Below, piece by piece: positions 25,382-38,025 of a stretch of DNA of 48,157 nt (the stretch's first letter is position 1; each line of letters begins with the position of its first letter). The DNA comes from Saccoglossus kowalevskii. Lineage: Eukaryota > Hemichordata > Enteropneusta > Harrimaniidae. Location: positions 12,495 to 60,651 of the forward strand of contig NW_003149778.1 in the NCBI RefSeq assembly GCF_000003605.2, written 5' to 3'. The notes under the pieces were generated by a model. It had not been told where the DNA came from. It did no database searches and was given only the letters and a program-made list of their open reading frames with translations. Position numbers and translations under genes: made by a program.

Positions 25382-25613
25382 GAATTATTTTACAATTAAT
25401 TCTTAATCATATTTGGTTTGTCAATATCGACGTGTCAAATGTTCATGACATTTGAAAATAACACTAAATTAACTGATAATATTAGCCAGAACAATTACAG
25501 ATGCATATTTCACGTTTCCCAGTTAAAATGCCCACTTCCGGAATAATATTACAATCAATTTTAATCGTATTTGGTTTGTGAATATCGACGTGTCATATTT
25601 GGACGACATTTGA
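25382..25613. repeat. Repeat H with internal direct duplication
   Basis: A block of about 74 bases (25382-25456) recurs at 25541-25613; both contain TTTGGTTTGTSAATATCGACG and end in GACATTTGAA. The linker 25461-25545 (ACACTAAATTAAC, CCAGAACAATTRYAG, CACTTCCG) recurs at 27852-27940. Confidence 0.7.
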
Positions 25614-27851
25614 ATTTAGTTTGGCTCGTTATTTTAGGTCAAAATTAATATTCTGTTTTAAAATACGCATCATTTTGGTTTTCTTGGCGTTTTTCAATTG
25701 GTTTGTTTAATAATGACGTATATTGCCTGATATGAACATTCCTAACTAGTAACAGCATCAACTTGAAATTGACTAATCAGTTCGCATTCTCACTAGCGCA
25801 AACCCAACTTTTCTCTTGCGGATTGCCACCCTGTAATAATAGTTCAACCATAGCAATTTTCTGCTCCAAATTAGTTGCCCGCTATCTCTGATTCGCTTAC
25901 AAATTACTAGACAGGGTAAAACAAATAACTTGATTGCTGTTAAACCCGCGGAACGTGGTTCAACTAAGAATTAACGCAGGGCGTGATAGACGTGCCAGAG
26001 CGCAGAGACAGGGTTACTGGATGGCCACTGTTGCCTTGCTATTTAAACTAATGAACCGAAGCCGAAGAAGTTATGGTAAAGTTTACAGTGAGTTTAAACA
26101 CCATCCATCGCCCAGGGTGATTTGTTAAGCGCTTGATAAATACATGGTTTTAAATCATAAACCAAAATACACAAGTTTGGTTCAAATATGTATGTATATG
26201 TTAGTAAAACCTTGTTCACACGTGTTGAGAAACGGAGGGCTAGGTTTCTTATCGGAGGGATAAACTTGCGTTCTGTTCATACGTCGCAGTGGTTTAGTAC
26301 ATTTAATTCCGACGGCGGCCACGCCTTTCGAGCCCTTATCAGCTACCGTTGTATCGCCAAAAGAGGGCGTCGTTGTAACCATGAGAACTTGTTCAAGTTT
26401 CTCATCTCAAGATGATTAAAACTCGGGGATTGAGACCAGCCCTCTGACTCTGAGCTAAGCTAGCTCGAGTCGTGACCGGGTTAATCTCTTAATATGTGTT
26501 ATTTTCAACAGGGGGGTACAATTTAATCCGGTTAGATCCTCGTGCAGTGCTATACACGTGTGAACACGGCATGGTTGACGCATGAACTCGCTTGATTGAT
26601 TGCAGTGCAATACAATTTTTTTACTATTATCTGTCGCGGTCGGTTCGATTACAATAAACACGGATTTCAACGGTACATTAGCGACGAATGTTTGCGTTAC
26701 GTCTGTCTTCTTTAAGAGTTGAATAACCCTCCTTGTTGCAAACGACACAACTCACACGCTGATTATGTTGACTATATGTTATCCTAGAGCTGAAAATATC
26801 TTAAAAATTCTGTTCGCTTGACCATCTCTTAATGAAGGATTTTTGTGAAGGGCATTCTCTCAATGAAGGATGTTTGTGTGAATGCAGCCCTTATTGCAGT
26901 GTGTGTCTACTTGAGAGACATTCCTCTCATTCCGACCCAGTTGTGGGAGTGTCAACACACCCTGTGAGCCGGGAAAAAAACACAGTTACACATTACCTTA
27001 ATTTCCCAAAACTCTAAGTCATCGCCGATGTTATGTGCTTAACGCCGTATCAGTTTGACAGATAATATAACATTGCGTTGACGCCAAAGGGCGCCTGTCC
27101 TGTAACATAAATTACTTTATCTGTTTGCATAGTTTGTTTCTAAAGTATTATGTATAATATCGATCCACTAGTCTCTTACTACTACGAGTACTATTAAACT
27201 GCTCAAATTAAAATAAATAAATAAACAGAGTGATTTGTTAAGTCAAATTGTAATCAGCATATTTACAGCTTAGCTGATTTCACTTACGTATTTCCAATTT
27301 ATCAGTTCGCTATTTCATATCCATTTGGCCTGAGGCTTGATAACATGTATTATATGCATATTTATAACTCTTTTTGAAATATATGCATGCATTTAGTTTT
27401 ATTTTCAGACTGTGGCGGGTGTGAATAATACAGCATTAACAACATTTAGCGATCATTCTGTTTTCAGATATATTTAAGCAAAACCAAGTGTTTGGAACCC
27501 TAGTACAGTCTCGCTCAGGGAACGCGGTTCACATCGGCGGGTCGGAGTTGCAGGCTGTGAATGAATTCGCGAATATTCATCACGGACCGTGGCCGTGACT
27601 CGTTGATGCAAGTTACGGGCTTTGCGTCGTGCATAAGAGCTGAAACTAACGGGCACAAGCTTACCAAAATCTATTTAACATGCGCTGCATTAAGTATGAA
27701 CAAAATGGTCACATAAAAGTGGACGCGGTGAGAACCGTGACAATATGGCGTCCGACTAGTTCCAAAATAGGAACTTTAACTGAAATCAGAATAACCAGAC
27801 CTGAGTACAAATGTTTTGTTTTATTTTAAAAATAAAAAAAACACACAACAA

Positions 27852-27940
27852 TGACACTAAATTAACAGATCATATTCGCCAGAACAATTGTAGAAGCACA
27901 TTCCACGTTTTTCGATTAAATCTGCTCACTTCCGTAATCA
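27852..27940 (+). repeat. Repeat H, partial second copy
   Basis: Matches 25461-25545 in the same orientation (ACACTAAATTAAC, CGCCAGAACAATTGTAG, CACTTCCG) but lacks the duplicated flanking blocks. Confidence 0.65.
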
Positions 27941-28369
27941 GAGTTTAAATATTAACTCGAAACAGTGGACCCTCGCCGACGTGACCGTAATATTGCATAG
28001 AATTTTCGTCAGAGAGTACAGAAACGAGGGTGGTGCAAAGAGTGGGCACATTAGGGAGATTCGGGTTTAATTAGGAAGCGTTTGCCATTTTGTTTCCTAG
28101 TCAACGAGTACTAAACGGGGGAGTTGCAAACAAGTTGTTAATTTTACTAATAAAATGAGCGGGCACATTAGGAAGTATATACATTTTCCCCTAGTGAACA
28201 AGTCCCAAACGAAGACTCTACATACACTTTATAATTTCACTAATGAGAAACGCGGGTACATTTTTGGGGTATTCGAATAGACACTCAGGTAAGTGAAGGT
28301 CCTAGATTCACTGGTGAATATTCCTTTCTAAAATCAGTCCTGAGTCCCGTGTTGCAAAATTGATCACAA

Positions 28370-28640
28370 AAAAAATAAATAAAATAAAACTGTAAGAAAA
28401 AAAAACATTCACTGCCCTTTTTTCGTAAATACTAAAATATTAAAATGTGATTTGCAAAATACCAAAATAAAATAAAAAAATTAAAGGTGAATTATAACTA
28501 AAATAATAACAAAACAAATGAGAAATAAAGTGCAACGAAAAAAAATAAAGTGTAGTTTGTATTTACTGATTTTTAATTTTCTTTTGGTTTTGCTTTTTAA
28601 AATAATATTAATGTTAATGTTAATTAACAAAATAAAGGCT
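28370..28640. repeat. A/T-rich low-complexity tract
   Basis: Runs of A and AAAATAAA-type motifs on the plus strand, ending in three TTAATG units (near 28608-28625). No gene or element boundary seen. Confidence 0.7.
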
Positions 28641-30860
28641 TCTGGTCTTTAAACTAAAAATAGTATCATAATATGAAATCGATTACACTGAGCAATTATC
28701 TAAGCATGTTTAATTAGGAAATGGTTCAGTTGTTTAACGATATCGCCATCGATGAACAACTTGAACATTTTGGGCAAAATTTGATGCAAACTTTTCTACT
28801 GAGACGTCATTTTTCATGAACACAATGACCAAGTTCAAATAATAGAGAGCAGTTTCAAAATCCACATTATAGAATACATATATTACAAGAAACACGTTTT
28901 TTTTTTGTGGGGAAAAGGGGTATTTTTTTAACAAAACCAGAGCGTTAACAGAGGATCGTTATTACAGCCAATATTGGTTCATATTACCGTCATGTTGAGT
29001 GATGTCGCGTTCACTGACATGAAAACGGAAATGTTTCATGCGGTATTTATTCCGTGCACGTATTAATTTCACACTTTGTGCTTTGTTGTCACATGTTTCA
29101 GCACGCCATGCGTGAATGCGATGGGACCGGGCGTCAAGCACGACGATTCCACGCATATTAAGAATACTAAATAGCAAATATCCCCAGGGGGGAAATGCAA
29201 CTTATACATTTTTTAACAATTCACGCTTCATACGTTAGTCCAAGTTAAACTTTTGTCGTCATTATGCATTTTAACTACTGAGAGCACTTGTTTGTATTCC
29301 GTGATTCTATGCGTAATATTCATTCGTGCGACTGAACTCAAATTGGTTATAAAAAAAATATTATTGATTCCACGCGTTAGAGGGCGCTTCATCCGATCGA
29401 ACTTATGCTGTGACGGGTTGTTTTGTTTGACGTCAATATGAAATAAAAAAAATAAAAAAATAGAGGACGGCTTTACAAATCAATTATATATTTCATAAAT
29501 GCAAATAAATTTTACTGTCCCAAATGTCAAAATACAGAAAAAAAAAACACTTAGTTTTCTCAGTTGTATTGACCATATTAAACTGTCGAACATGATTACA
29601 GTTTTTTTAAAACTTCTCATGATGATCTGTTTTCATTTTATTACCGAAGCCACATTTCCCGGATTCATTTCAGAATACAATATCATGGTCACGTTAAGCA
29701 CACATACTAGTTAGAATAGCAATTTTATAAACAATTGTCATGACAACAAATTGATTTGTTTAACATAAAAAGAAAATTTTCCATAAAAATGCACTTCACA
29801 AGTTGGGGTCCCGGATAATCTAATTTGCATATTTTGCTAAAATCCTAGAAGGGCGAGTCACTTTTGCACAGCTTTATACTATAGTGTGTATTGAGCGTAG
29901 ATCTATTGCAAAACGCGCGGGCGGAAAATGTGTTTATAGTCATAAAACAAACCACATAGATTATGGGATCTTAGGCGCCGTTAAGTTCATGTGTGACCTG
30001 GGATACACGTGCAGAACAAACGTGATAACAGTTTGGTTTTAAATGGAAGAAATTGATAAGATCTTTTAAAAAACAAACTCTGGGTGGGTATAGTATGTCG
30101 AATTGTTCAAGTTCGCTGTTAGAAGTTTGGAACTTGAAGGTCCAAGGTACATTATTTTTGATCTGAAAAACAATGGAAAATACATGATCCGGGCATTCCG
30201 TCTCTCGGGGCAGTATCATAGAAAAGGCGAATTTAGTTTCGAGACAAGAACGCTGTCGAGCATATCTAACGGTGCTCCGTTTGGATAGGTCAAATGTCAT
30301 TCACAATTCTTGCGTATAATACGTTCAACTTTAGGGTAATATTTTAATTGATTAGGGTCATGAATTGGCTGGCACTAGTAGTTGAATTGAAGTATTAAAC
30401 GATTACTCGTATATACGAAAAAAAATCATAACTAATCATAACTACATAAGTAGGGTGTGAATTGGGAATTACGCCCTCAGGATGTGTGCCACGGCGGACC
30501 TTGCTGGTAGTTTATTGACACAAGTCTACCCGAAGATTTCCGAACGTACTCGCATTTACCTGCTTCGTGCGTTTTCGTAATGTCATTCTTGTGCGGAACG
30601 CACAGGCGCATATTTTTAGATCTCGTCGGAAATGAAATCTGTGAGTTTTGACTTTCAGATTGTCGTCGTTTTTGTTGAAATCGGTCAAGTTTGGATGAGT
30701 TACGGCGTTTATTTCCTATTACGTCTACGATATTTATGAATACATAATGATCAAATTTTTAGTAATATTTCTCATTATTTTGACGTTTCCCTAAGAATTT
30801 GTTGAACTGTTCTATAAAGGTCAAATAGGGGCGTTGGCGCTGACAGTGTTCCTTTGTGTG

Positions 30861-31248
30861 TAAACTCATAGTTGCTGTCGACATAGGAAGTAAAGTAAAC
30901 GGCAAGGTAAAGACTATGTCTAATTATAGTAAATACGTACTGCGTGCGTGACTCGAACCGGCGCTCGCGTACGGCACCAAATCGCCTAGCTTCACGACAC
31001 TACACGTCTTCCCCTCGGCCACCAGGCATCCCCAATAAAAGATGCTTAATAACCGAGCTTATTACGTGCAGAGAACATGAAACCCGTCCACGCGATACGC
31101 GCCACACAGCGTGGCCAGAATGCGGCAAAGGCCTTCAGATCTGGCTGTAGTAGGATGGTGAAAGTAATGGTACAGCATTGTAACAGTGAATAAGTACTGA
31201 GAAATAATTTTAAACTCATAGTTGCTGTCGACATAGGAAGTAAAGTAA
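30861..31248 (-). repeat. tRNA-derived repeat between 38-bp direct repeats
   Basis: An exact 38-bp repeat, starting TAAACTCATAGTTGCTGTCG, is present at 30861-30898 and 31211-31248. On the minus strand between them, about 31030-30941, is a tRNA-like head: an A-box-like TGGTGGCCGAGGGG and, about 65 bases on, a B-box GGTTCGAGTC. The T-stem does not pair and acceptor ends do not match, so this is not a working tRNA; a SINE or tRNA pseudogene is more likely. Confidence 0.5.
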
Positions 31249-31887
31249 GCAAATAACACCGAATAAACGTGTGGACGCTTCGGGTTTCTGTGAACATTGC
31301 GTTTTGGAAACTTGACTTATGGCTAACGCAACTAAGTGATTGAAGCCATTTGATATTCAATAGGAAGCTGATATTTTAATGAACCATAAATTTTAAATAT
31401 CTAAATCTACTCTCGTTTTTTTGTATAATTACAGAACAATGGTCCTTACGAATGATATCGACTATCGGTTATATCGACTACCGCATAAAACAGTTTATAT
31501 TTGTGTCATTTACTATGAATATTCGAATTGAAGAATAGAAATGTCTTCCTTGTATATTCAGTGATATCTGCCAACGCCCTCACAGTCGGATGATCTCGGT
31601 GCCTTTTGTTTTCAATAGCCTTGTTGCTACAACAAAGAAGGACCCAACACGCAGTTGTACTGGCATTACATCTGTTTTTTTTGGGGGGGGGGAGTGTTGT
31701 AGTAGTAGTTCTGACTATAATATAAATCAATATGGTCTCAAAACTTAGTGATTAATTTGACAGCGCGATATGATTATTCTTGAGAAAAAAGGCTGTGTTG
31801 TAGCAAAGATGGCGTTGCCGACCGCGGTTGTCTGACAGTATGTGCGCGTCGCTTCGGTCGCCAAGGAACGGACCGTACAATGAATGA

Positions 31888-31895
31888 TGACGTAG
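31888..31895. promoter_or_regulatory. CRE-like TGACGTAG upstream of gene 2
   Basis: Near-consensus CRE half-site 294 bases before the gene 2 start, following a G+C-rich stretch with AAGATGGCG (YY1-like) near 31807. It parallels the perfect sites upstream of genes 1 and 3. Weak evidence on its own. Confidence 0.3.
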
Positions 31896-32188
31896 TGTCG
31901 TGTAAACACGGTTTTCAATAGCCCAATGCTTTAGAAAGTAGCCACAAAGGCCGCTAGACTCGAGTCACCACGTACACTGACAATTGTTCTACGCATTGTT
32001 CCGATAACAATATACCTATGATTTGGGATATTTTCGGGGCATTGTCATCCATCGTAAAGTACTGTCCCGTAGCCACTATCGCATGACTGTATTTTGTGAA
32101 CTTCAGTAGAACCAACGGACGCCAACTGCTGCGAAATACGGATCAATTCGCCAACCAAGCATACACTGGGGGAGATCTAAACACAGAC

Positions 32189-32213
32189 ATGGGCTGTGGG
32201 TCGAGCTCATCGG
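32189..32213 (+). CDS. EF-hand gene 2, coding exon 1 (acylation-signal exon)
   Basis: A 25-base coding exon, too short for ordinary ORF searches. It encodes MGCGSSSS plus one base (phase 1) and ends at a GTAAGT donor (32214-32219). Gly2, Cys3 and Ser6 repeat the myristoylation and palmitoylation pattern of gene 1. The intron phase is the same, and joining to the acceptor at 39242-39243 gives an open frame into a paired EF-hand exon. The ATG context is ACATGG. A YY1-like AAGATGGCG lies about 380 bases upstream, and a CRE-like TGACGTAG at 31888-31895. These support a promoter nearby, but no transcription start can be assigned from sequence. Confidence 0.85.
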
Positions 32214-33564
32214 GTAAGTGCCTCGCAACTAGGGCGACAGCGCCGTACAATTAAGTGACGTTAGCTTCGTTGTAATTTCCGGGGGCGACTATCAGTTTCA
32301 CACACATATATTAAATAATCGCTCCACTCACAGACGTAAGTCAATCGGTATTAAATAACAGCAAATGCGTAAATTACACCGATCGGACGGAGTGTTGCGC
32401 TAATCTAGTAGGTGATCTATGAAATGGCGACAGTCCTGAAAACGTGGTGACAACGGTGAATTATGACAATGACACGCTATGATAATAACAATGATTATAC
32501 ACATTTTGCGTTTACGTGTACTACATCCTGTCATACGAAGTTTTTGTGATATATGCCGACACACTGATCCGTTGCGACACAGAAGCTCCAGGATACTTAG
32601 TTTCAAGCTGTCAGCTTTTTGAGCGATCCCTGTTTTAACTCTACTGACATCTAGGGACGTTAAAAAAACTATATATATAAACGATGCAAATAGTTTACAT
32701 ACACCGTAATGTTAGCACAGAGCACAATTCGCCGATAATTTTGAATAAGAACACTCCAGATCATGAACTTTCCATTCATTGATTACTAAATATCAGTTTC
32801 GCTTCAGAAACTACCTTCGCAAATAATAAAAAAAAAATCAAGAGATCAAGAGCAGTAACTAGAACGGAGTCATCGTGTTGTCAAGCAAATATCAACGTGC
32901 GGTCACAGCACCAGTCACTTAATAGTGACTTATGAACCGACTGCATGTAAATCGTGGTCTTGACTTTTTCTCTGAAAGATATTTTTCAACAACTCAGGTA
33001 TTTTGCGATATCTTAACATACGAGTCACCGTAGCTTTGTTCAGCATGATGACTACGTATGATCGAATGACCATCGTAGTATACGGCGACGTCCTGTTACC
33101 TGATGAACAGAAAATTTAGATAGAAGCAGAACCTGGAAAACGCACAGTAGGTAATCCTAAAGATGATGACAGTACACGATTGCAACAGTTATAAATGATG
33201 TAATCACTGGCAGGCGGAATCACTAGCGGGCACCGATCCGCGTGGATAACAGTGGCATTGTCCTCCTTTTGTTTCGCAATCACAATACGAATATTGTGTG
33301 AACTACTTGGTGATCATTAGACCAAAGCACCTGTTGGAGATCGCGACTATAAAAAAGTTGCATAATGCTCGGAATCCGCCAAATGTGATCGTGCACAGGT
33401 ACAGGTCGAACAATATTATACGAATGGTGGTGAAATTATTATAATGATATGCGATTTTGGAAATTGAAATAACAGAAGAAAACATATTTATCGAATGCAA
33501 TTTACGTGCTTTTATATAATTGTCATGTTAATATGTTACCGTGCAGCCGATGAGTAGGTTGAAG

Positions 33565-33598
33565 CATGGACGTACTAGAGATCTCTAGTACGTCCATG
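33565..33598. repeat. Perfect 34-bp palindrome
   Basis: The left half CATGGACGTACTAGAGA is followed immediately by its exact reverse complement, with no spacer (centre AGATCT). The flanking bases do not extend the symmetry. No target duplication is evident. Confidence 0.95.
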
Positions 33599-34217
33599 GT
33601 TGTAGCAATAGACTCGTGATCGTTATGTCCCAAGTTCAAATTATACCTTGAGTTGAACGGACACCAGCATTAAACGCTATGCGACTGCGTTTCGAGCCTG
33701 GCTGACACTGGGATAGAACGTCAAATTACCAAGTGACGGAGAACGGCCAATGTAACCCTGTTTTGAACTCCTAAACATGAATATTTATTGCTGTCACACG
33801 ATGGACCAGAATATCTATGGCTGTATTCACGCCAGTTTTTGTTTTATTACACACTGACATATAAAACACATTGTATGTTGTACAGTTTAATTTAATCTGA
33901 TGAATATGGAGTCTGTACTCAAATGTCTCACCTTTTGCCCTGTCTATCTGACATGAAAAATTGAACACTCTGTTGTGTTCAGGCGTGTGTACGTGCTTTA
34001 GCATAAACGCCATGTTTGTATTTGTAAAGTTTAACCCAACGATGGCCTATTCAAAATTGATATGACTGTTTTTTGTACTGTTCGGCTCTAAAATTCACAT
34101 GTTTGGAACCCAAATTTCACACTAACCCCTCCCCTTCAAATTAATTCACGTCTTTGCCTGTTTGCCAATAGCACCGTCACGTATATATATATATATATTT
34201 GTTGATAAGTAAGTGCT

Positions 34218-34320
34218 TAGACTTAAATGGTCGCCGATATATCGCTGAGAGTGAGAGAGCCGCGAGACTTTGCCTCTCAAATTATTTACCCCATTCTCTC
34301 CCGTAATCGTCTTTTAAATG
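34218..34320. mobile_element. Family C fragment, copy C4 (one end)
   Basis: Begins TAGACTTAAATGGTCGCCGA and continues through GAGAGAGCCGCGAGACTTTG, matching one end of family C. I could not find the matching second end, so the right boundary is approximate. A short (TA)n run lies just upstream, near 34182-34197. Confidence 0.5.
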
Positions 34321-36513
34321 TCATGGTTCTTGTTAACATGGAAAAGTCGTATAAAGGGAATCCCTCAGAATAGGAGTAATTATAAATAACGAATTAATCG
34401 CAAAAAATGGCACTTTAAAACAAACTTGAATATAACCCTGACATGACAGACCTGTCACAATGAAAGTATAATATATTGTTCGTAATGACTTGTCACAGAT
34501 GTGTTACTAGTTGCCCCGTCGATTTTGTTCGCACTGTGAGTACAGTTAAAGGTGGCTGGAAATGAACCAAATTAACAAAAGAGGCTTTGTCAAAACACAT
34601 CGAAGTGTACGTCGCCAATGTTACGCCGAGATACTGATCATGTTAGAAATGAAACGATTCGCACCCATCCGTGTGCCTTAATCGTGAAACGAATTGCCAG
34701 TAAATGGGGGCGATTAGCTTTACCCTGATGGTTAACATCAACGGGTGATTGGTCTCTACGTGTCACTGTGATTGTTATTTCAAATTAAAAAAATAAATCC
34801 CCGACAATACATTTCAATACATTTCATAGCAAAAGAGTTGATCCCCAAGCAACGGGATTTACAACAAGTCTGTCCCAAATGGTTTGTGTGTTATTGCTAC
34901 TGCCATTGAACGGACACCCTGACAGTACGATTCCACGTGCATGGAATCCGGATTTGTTTGACACCATGGACTTGCTGTACTCTGAGTTATTTGGTCAATT
35001 CCCCCAGGCTTCTTCACAATATTCATCTGTCAAGATTCTAATGAAAAAAATCGTTCATAAACCAAAAAAACAGAAACTGACTAGTTCTATTTACCTCGCC
35101 CGTTACGTGTTTCACCCGCAGTCACTTGCATCCCGGGTGATCTTCACCTTTGTCGGTTACATGTAAATTCTTGCTGTATCGGCCCCTCCTTCAATGCTAC
35201 TAATGAAGAGAATTCATGAGGCCCGGCGATCAAAAGAACATTGGAAATGTTGCTGAAATCTAGGTTAAATTAAATGTTTTGATGATCATGTGAGTAAATT
35301 TTGAAGAATCGACAATCGGAGTGAATTTGACATCAACAAAAGGATACTCGTGATCAAAAAGACGATGTTCACACTACACGTAGATATAGTTTTTATGCGC
35401 GAGATTTACTTCCTCTAATTTCGGAATATTTTGTTTACTACAGATGCTTTGCATAACCTTCAGTCTCTATTTTGGCAGTGGGAAGTTATTGTTGAACTTT
35501 AAAACCGCGCGAGTTCTACGAAACGGAACATTGCTGGTAACATAAATACGCATGTGCTCTGATTGTTTTGGTACGTCACGGTACAGTAGTAATTACTGCA
35601 CATGCGCAGTAGTATTCTACTTTTTTTCATCGAGGGGATTCAATAGTGTATGCTGCAAAAGAAACATTTTTTGTTTTTTACAATAGATGCCTATCAAATT
35701 TAGATCATCAACTGTATGAAATAAATTTAAAAAATAGAAATAATGAAAAAAAATGTCTTTTGCACATATTACAACTTTAAAGAAAGTCCATGGTGTGGCA
35801 ATAAACATTGTGATTGAGCTTCGTGTTTCGGAGACAGCTGAGAAGTACGATGATAATGTTTACTATTTGAGTTTAAATCCCAGATACACTTTTTTTTCGA
35901 CTTTTCTAAGTATGAGCCCATGACTCGCCGGTGTTACGAATTAAAATACACTTGCGTATTGTCTGTAAACATTGGGAATTTTAGCCACTTGGAATTTTCG
36001 CCATATCACGGAATTTATTATGTATCGCTATTTCTGAGGCGAGTTACAAAAGACGCAGGGCGTCGATTTCAAGCAAGGGAGGTTTGTTACGCTTTGGTTG
36101 GCATCACTGTCTCTGCCCATGCGTGACTCGACGTCGTAAAATTAGGTAGCATCACCTATTCAGGAGTGCACAATAGAACGCATGCACATGGGACACACCA
36201 AGGTAACCGTATGTATCAGAACGTATCGGTCGGCTACCTATTTACTGGACGTTATATTAAACTAACACACGAGCCTTGTTAACGACAGTGGTGATTAGAC
36301 AATTCCCCGGTCAAATTAATTGCCCTTCTTATCAAGAGATGAGTGAAGAAAAAGTGCACAGTTGTTCTGCCATCGTCTTCTAATGCCCCCCTCCACTGAG
36401 CCAGGGCAAGTATACTAGTACTCTCTATGTCATGTCATGGTAGACCATGACCTGTCAATTCACGGCGTACTACATGTACTAGTATATATCTACCTTGCCA
36501 TGCCTGCTACTCT

Positions 36514-36545
36514 ATATGATATGATATGATATGATATGATATGAT
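36514..36545. repeat. (ATATG)n pentanucleotide array cut by assembly gap
   Basis: Six and a bit ATATG units running directly into the Ns. The true length is unknown; the array probably caused the gap. Confidence 0.95.
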
Positions 36546-37415
36546 NNNNNNNNNNNNNNNNNNNNNNNNNNNNNNNNNNNNNNNNNNNNNNNNNNNNNNN
36601 NNNNNNNNNNNNNNNNNNNNNNNNNNNNNNNNNNNNNNNNNNNNNNNNNNNNNNNNNNNNNNNNNNNNNNNNNNNNNNNNNNNNNNNNNNNNNNNNNNNN
36701 NNNNNNNNNNNNNNNNNNNNNNNNNNNNNNNNNNNNNNNNNNNNNNNNNNNNNNNNNNNNNNNNNNNNNNNNNNNNNNNNNNNNNNNNNNNNNNNNNNNN
36801 NNNNNNNNNNNNNNNNNNNNNNNNNNNNNNNNNNNNNNNNNNNNNNNNNNNNNNNNNNNNNNNNNNNNNNNNNNNNNNNNNNNNNNNNNNNNNNNNNNNN
36901 NNNNNNNNNNNNNNNNNNNNNNNNNNNNNNNNNNNNNNNNNNNNNNNNNNNNNNNNNNNNNNNNNNNNNNNNNNNNNNNNNNNNNNNNNNNNNNNNNNNN
37001 NNNNNNNNNNNNNNNNNNNNNNNNNNNNNNNNNNNNNNNNNNNNNNNNNNNNNNNNNNNNNNNNNNNNNNNNNNNNNNNNNNNNNNNNNNNNNNNNNNNN
37101 NNNNNNNNNNNNNNNNNNNNNNNNNNNNNNNNNNNNNNNNNNNNNNNNNNNNNNNNNNNNNNNNNNNNNNNNNNNNNNNNNNNNNNNNNNNNNNNNNNNN
37201 NNNNNNNNNNNNNNNNNNNNNNNNNNNNNNNNNNNNNNNNNNNNNNNNNNNNNNNNNNNNNNNNNNNNNNNNNNNNNNNNNNNNNNNNNNNNNNNNNNNN
37301 NNNNNNNNNNNNNNNNNNNNNNNNNNNNNNNNNNNNNNNNNNNNNNNNNNNNNNNNNNNNNNNNNNNNNNNNNNNNNNNNNNNNNNNNNNNNNNNNNNNN
37401 NNNNNNNNNNNNNNN
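36546..37415. other. Assembly gap (870 N)
   Basis: Unsequenced stretch inside the gene 2 intron. Long open frames that appear to cross it are artefacts of the Ns. Confidence 1.
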
Positions 37416-37508
37416 TATACATTGGCCAGCAGACGAACCACTCTAAAGTCACTGCAATTATTCTCACAAATATAAGTCTTAGTTACTCTGGTGTCATACA
37501 AAATAAAA

Positions 37509-37720
37509 TACTGTAGAATACTTTATTTTCGCTTGGAATTTATTTTCGCTATTTTCGCTGAAGGGATGATTCCGTGAAAATAAACTCCAGTGAAAATATT
37601 TTTTTTCCTATATTTCACATTAAACTCATTAAAAATCAGTGAAAATAAATTCCAAGCAAAATGCCCAAAAAGCCGTTTCAGCGAAAATTAATTCCAGCGA
37701 AAATAAAGTATTCCACAGTA
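37509..37720. mobile_element. TA-flanked inverted-repeat element G
   Basis: A 212-bp element with TA at both ends and inverted termini CTGTRGAATACTTTATTTTC continuing into GCTGGAATT-type sequence. The interior repeats ATTTTCGCT or its complement AGYGAAAAT several times, so much of the element can fold on itself. No coding capacity. Confidence 0.8.
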
Positions 37721-37915
37721 GTTAGAAATATCAGCATTCAATTCCTAGTCAAAGTTTTTTTTTAATTTTTTTAAAGTGGGTTAAGTGACCTCGTGCCTTA
37801 TTGCAAATTGTAATTATAGTGTGTAACCTATAATGACCCATCGGCATTCAAGATTGTATTAAACGCCCCCATTTCAGATACAACAAAGTCAGTCAACGAT
37901 CCCGGCAGCATCATT

Positions 37916-38025
37916 TTAAAGCGGAAGGTCACTTGCGCACGCGCGGGAATTGAGTCCCAAACGACGATAACAACACACACTAAAAACGCAAAGACGCATG
38001 CGCAGGTGACGACTCCCCGTTTTAA
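37916..38025 (-). mobile_element. TTAA MITE, family A, copy A4, internally deleted
   Basis: A 110-bp copy with TTAA at both ends (37916-37919 and 38022-38025) and family A termini. About 50 bases of the interior, including the TTTACAAACAA segment, are missing between AAAG and ACGCATGCG. It lies in the gene 2 intron. Confidence 0.8.

Larger units (their letters stand above)
13014..32188. other. Downstream and intergenic region between genes 1 and 2
   Basis: 19 kb with no convincing complete gene. It holds the possible MS4A-like fragment (14522-14752), family A, B, C and J elements, a hAT-like element (18354-18499), a pentanucleotide array (21123), the minisatellite (21922-22403), repeats D and H, and a tRNA-derived repeat near 30940-31030. 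The stretches 15860-18350, 18510-20690, 24170-25380, 25620-27850 and 31250-32100 contain only short frames without recognisable domains. 28370-28640 is A/T-rich low-complexity DNA. Confidence 0.6.

Noticed and set aside
26630-26660. Possible B box (GGTTCGATTA)
   Set aside because: No matching A box or tRNA stems upstream.
4600-31700. G or C homopolymer runs (9884, 10970, 31683)
   Set aside because: Isolated runs of 9-12 bases without repeated G-tract spacing for a quadruplex; only the run inside the hAT-like element is reported.
36490-37501. Three open frames of over 300 codons
   Set aside because: They run through the 870 Ns and contain almost only unknown residues.
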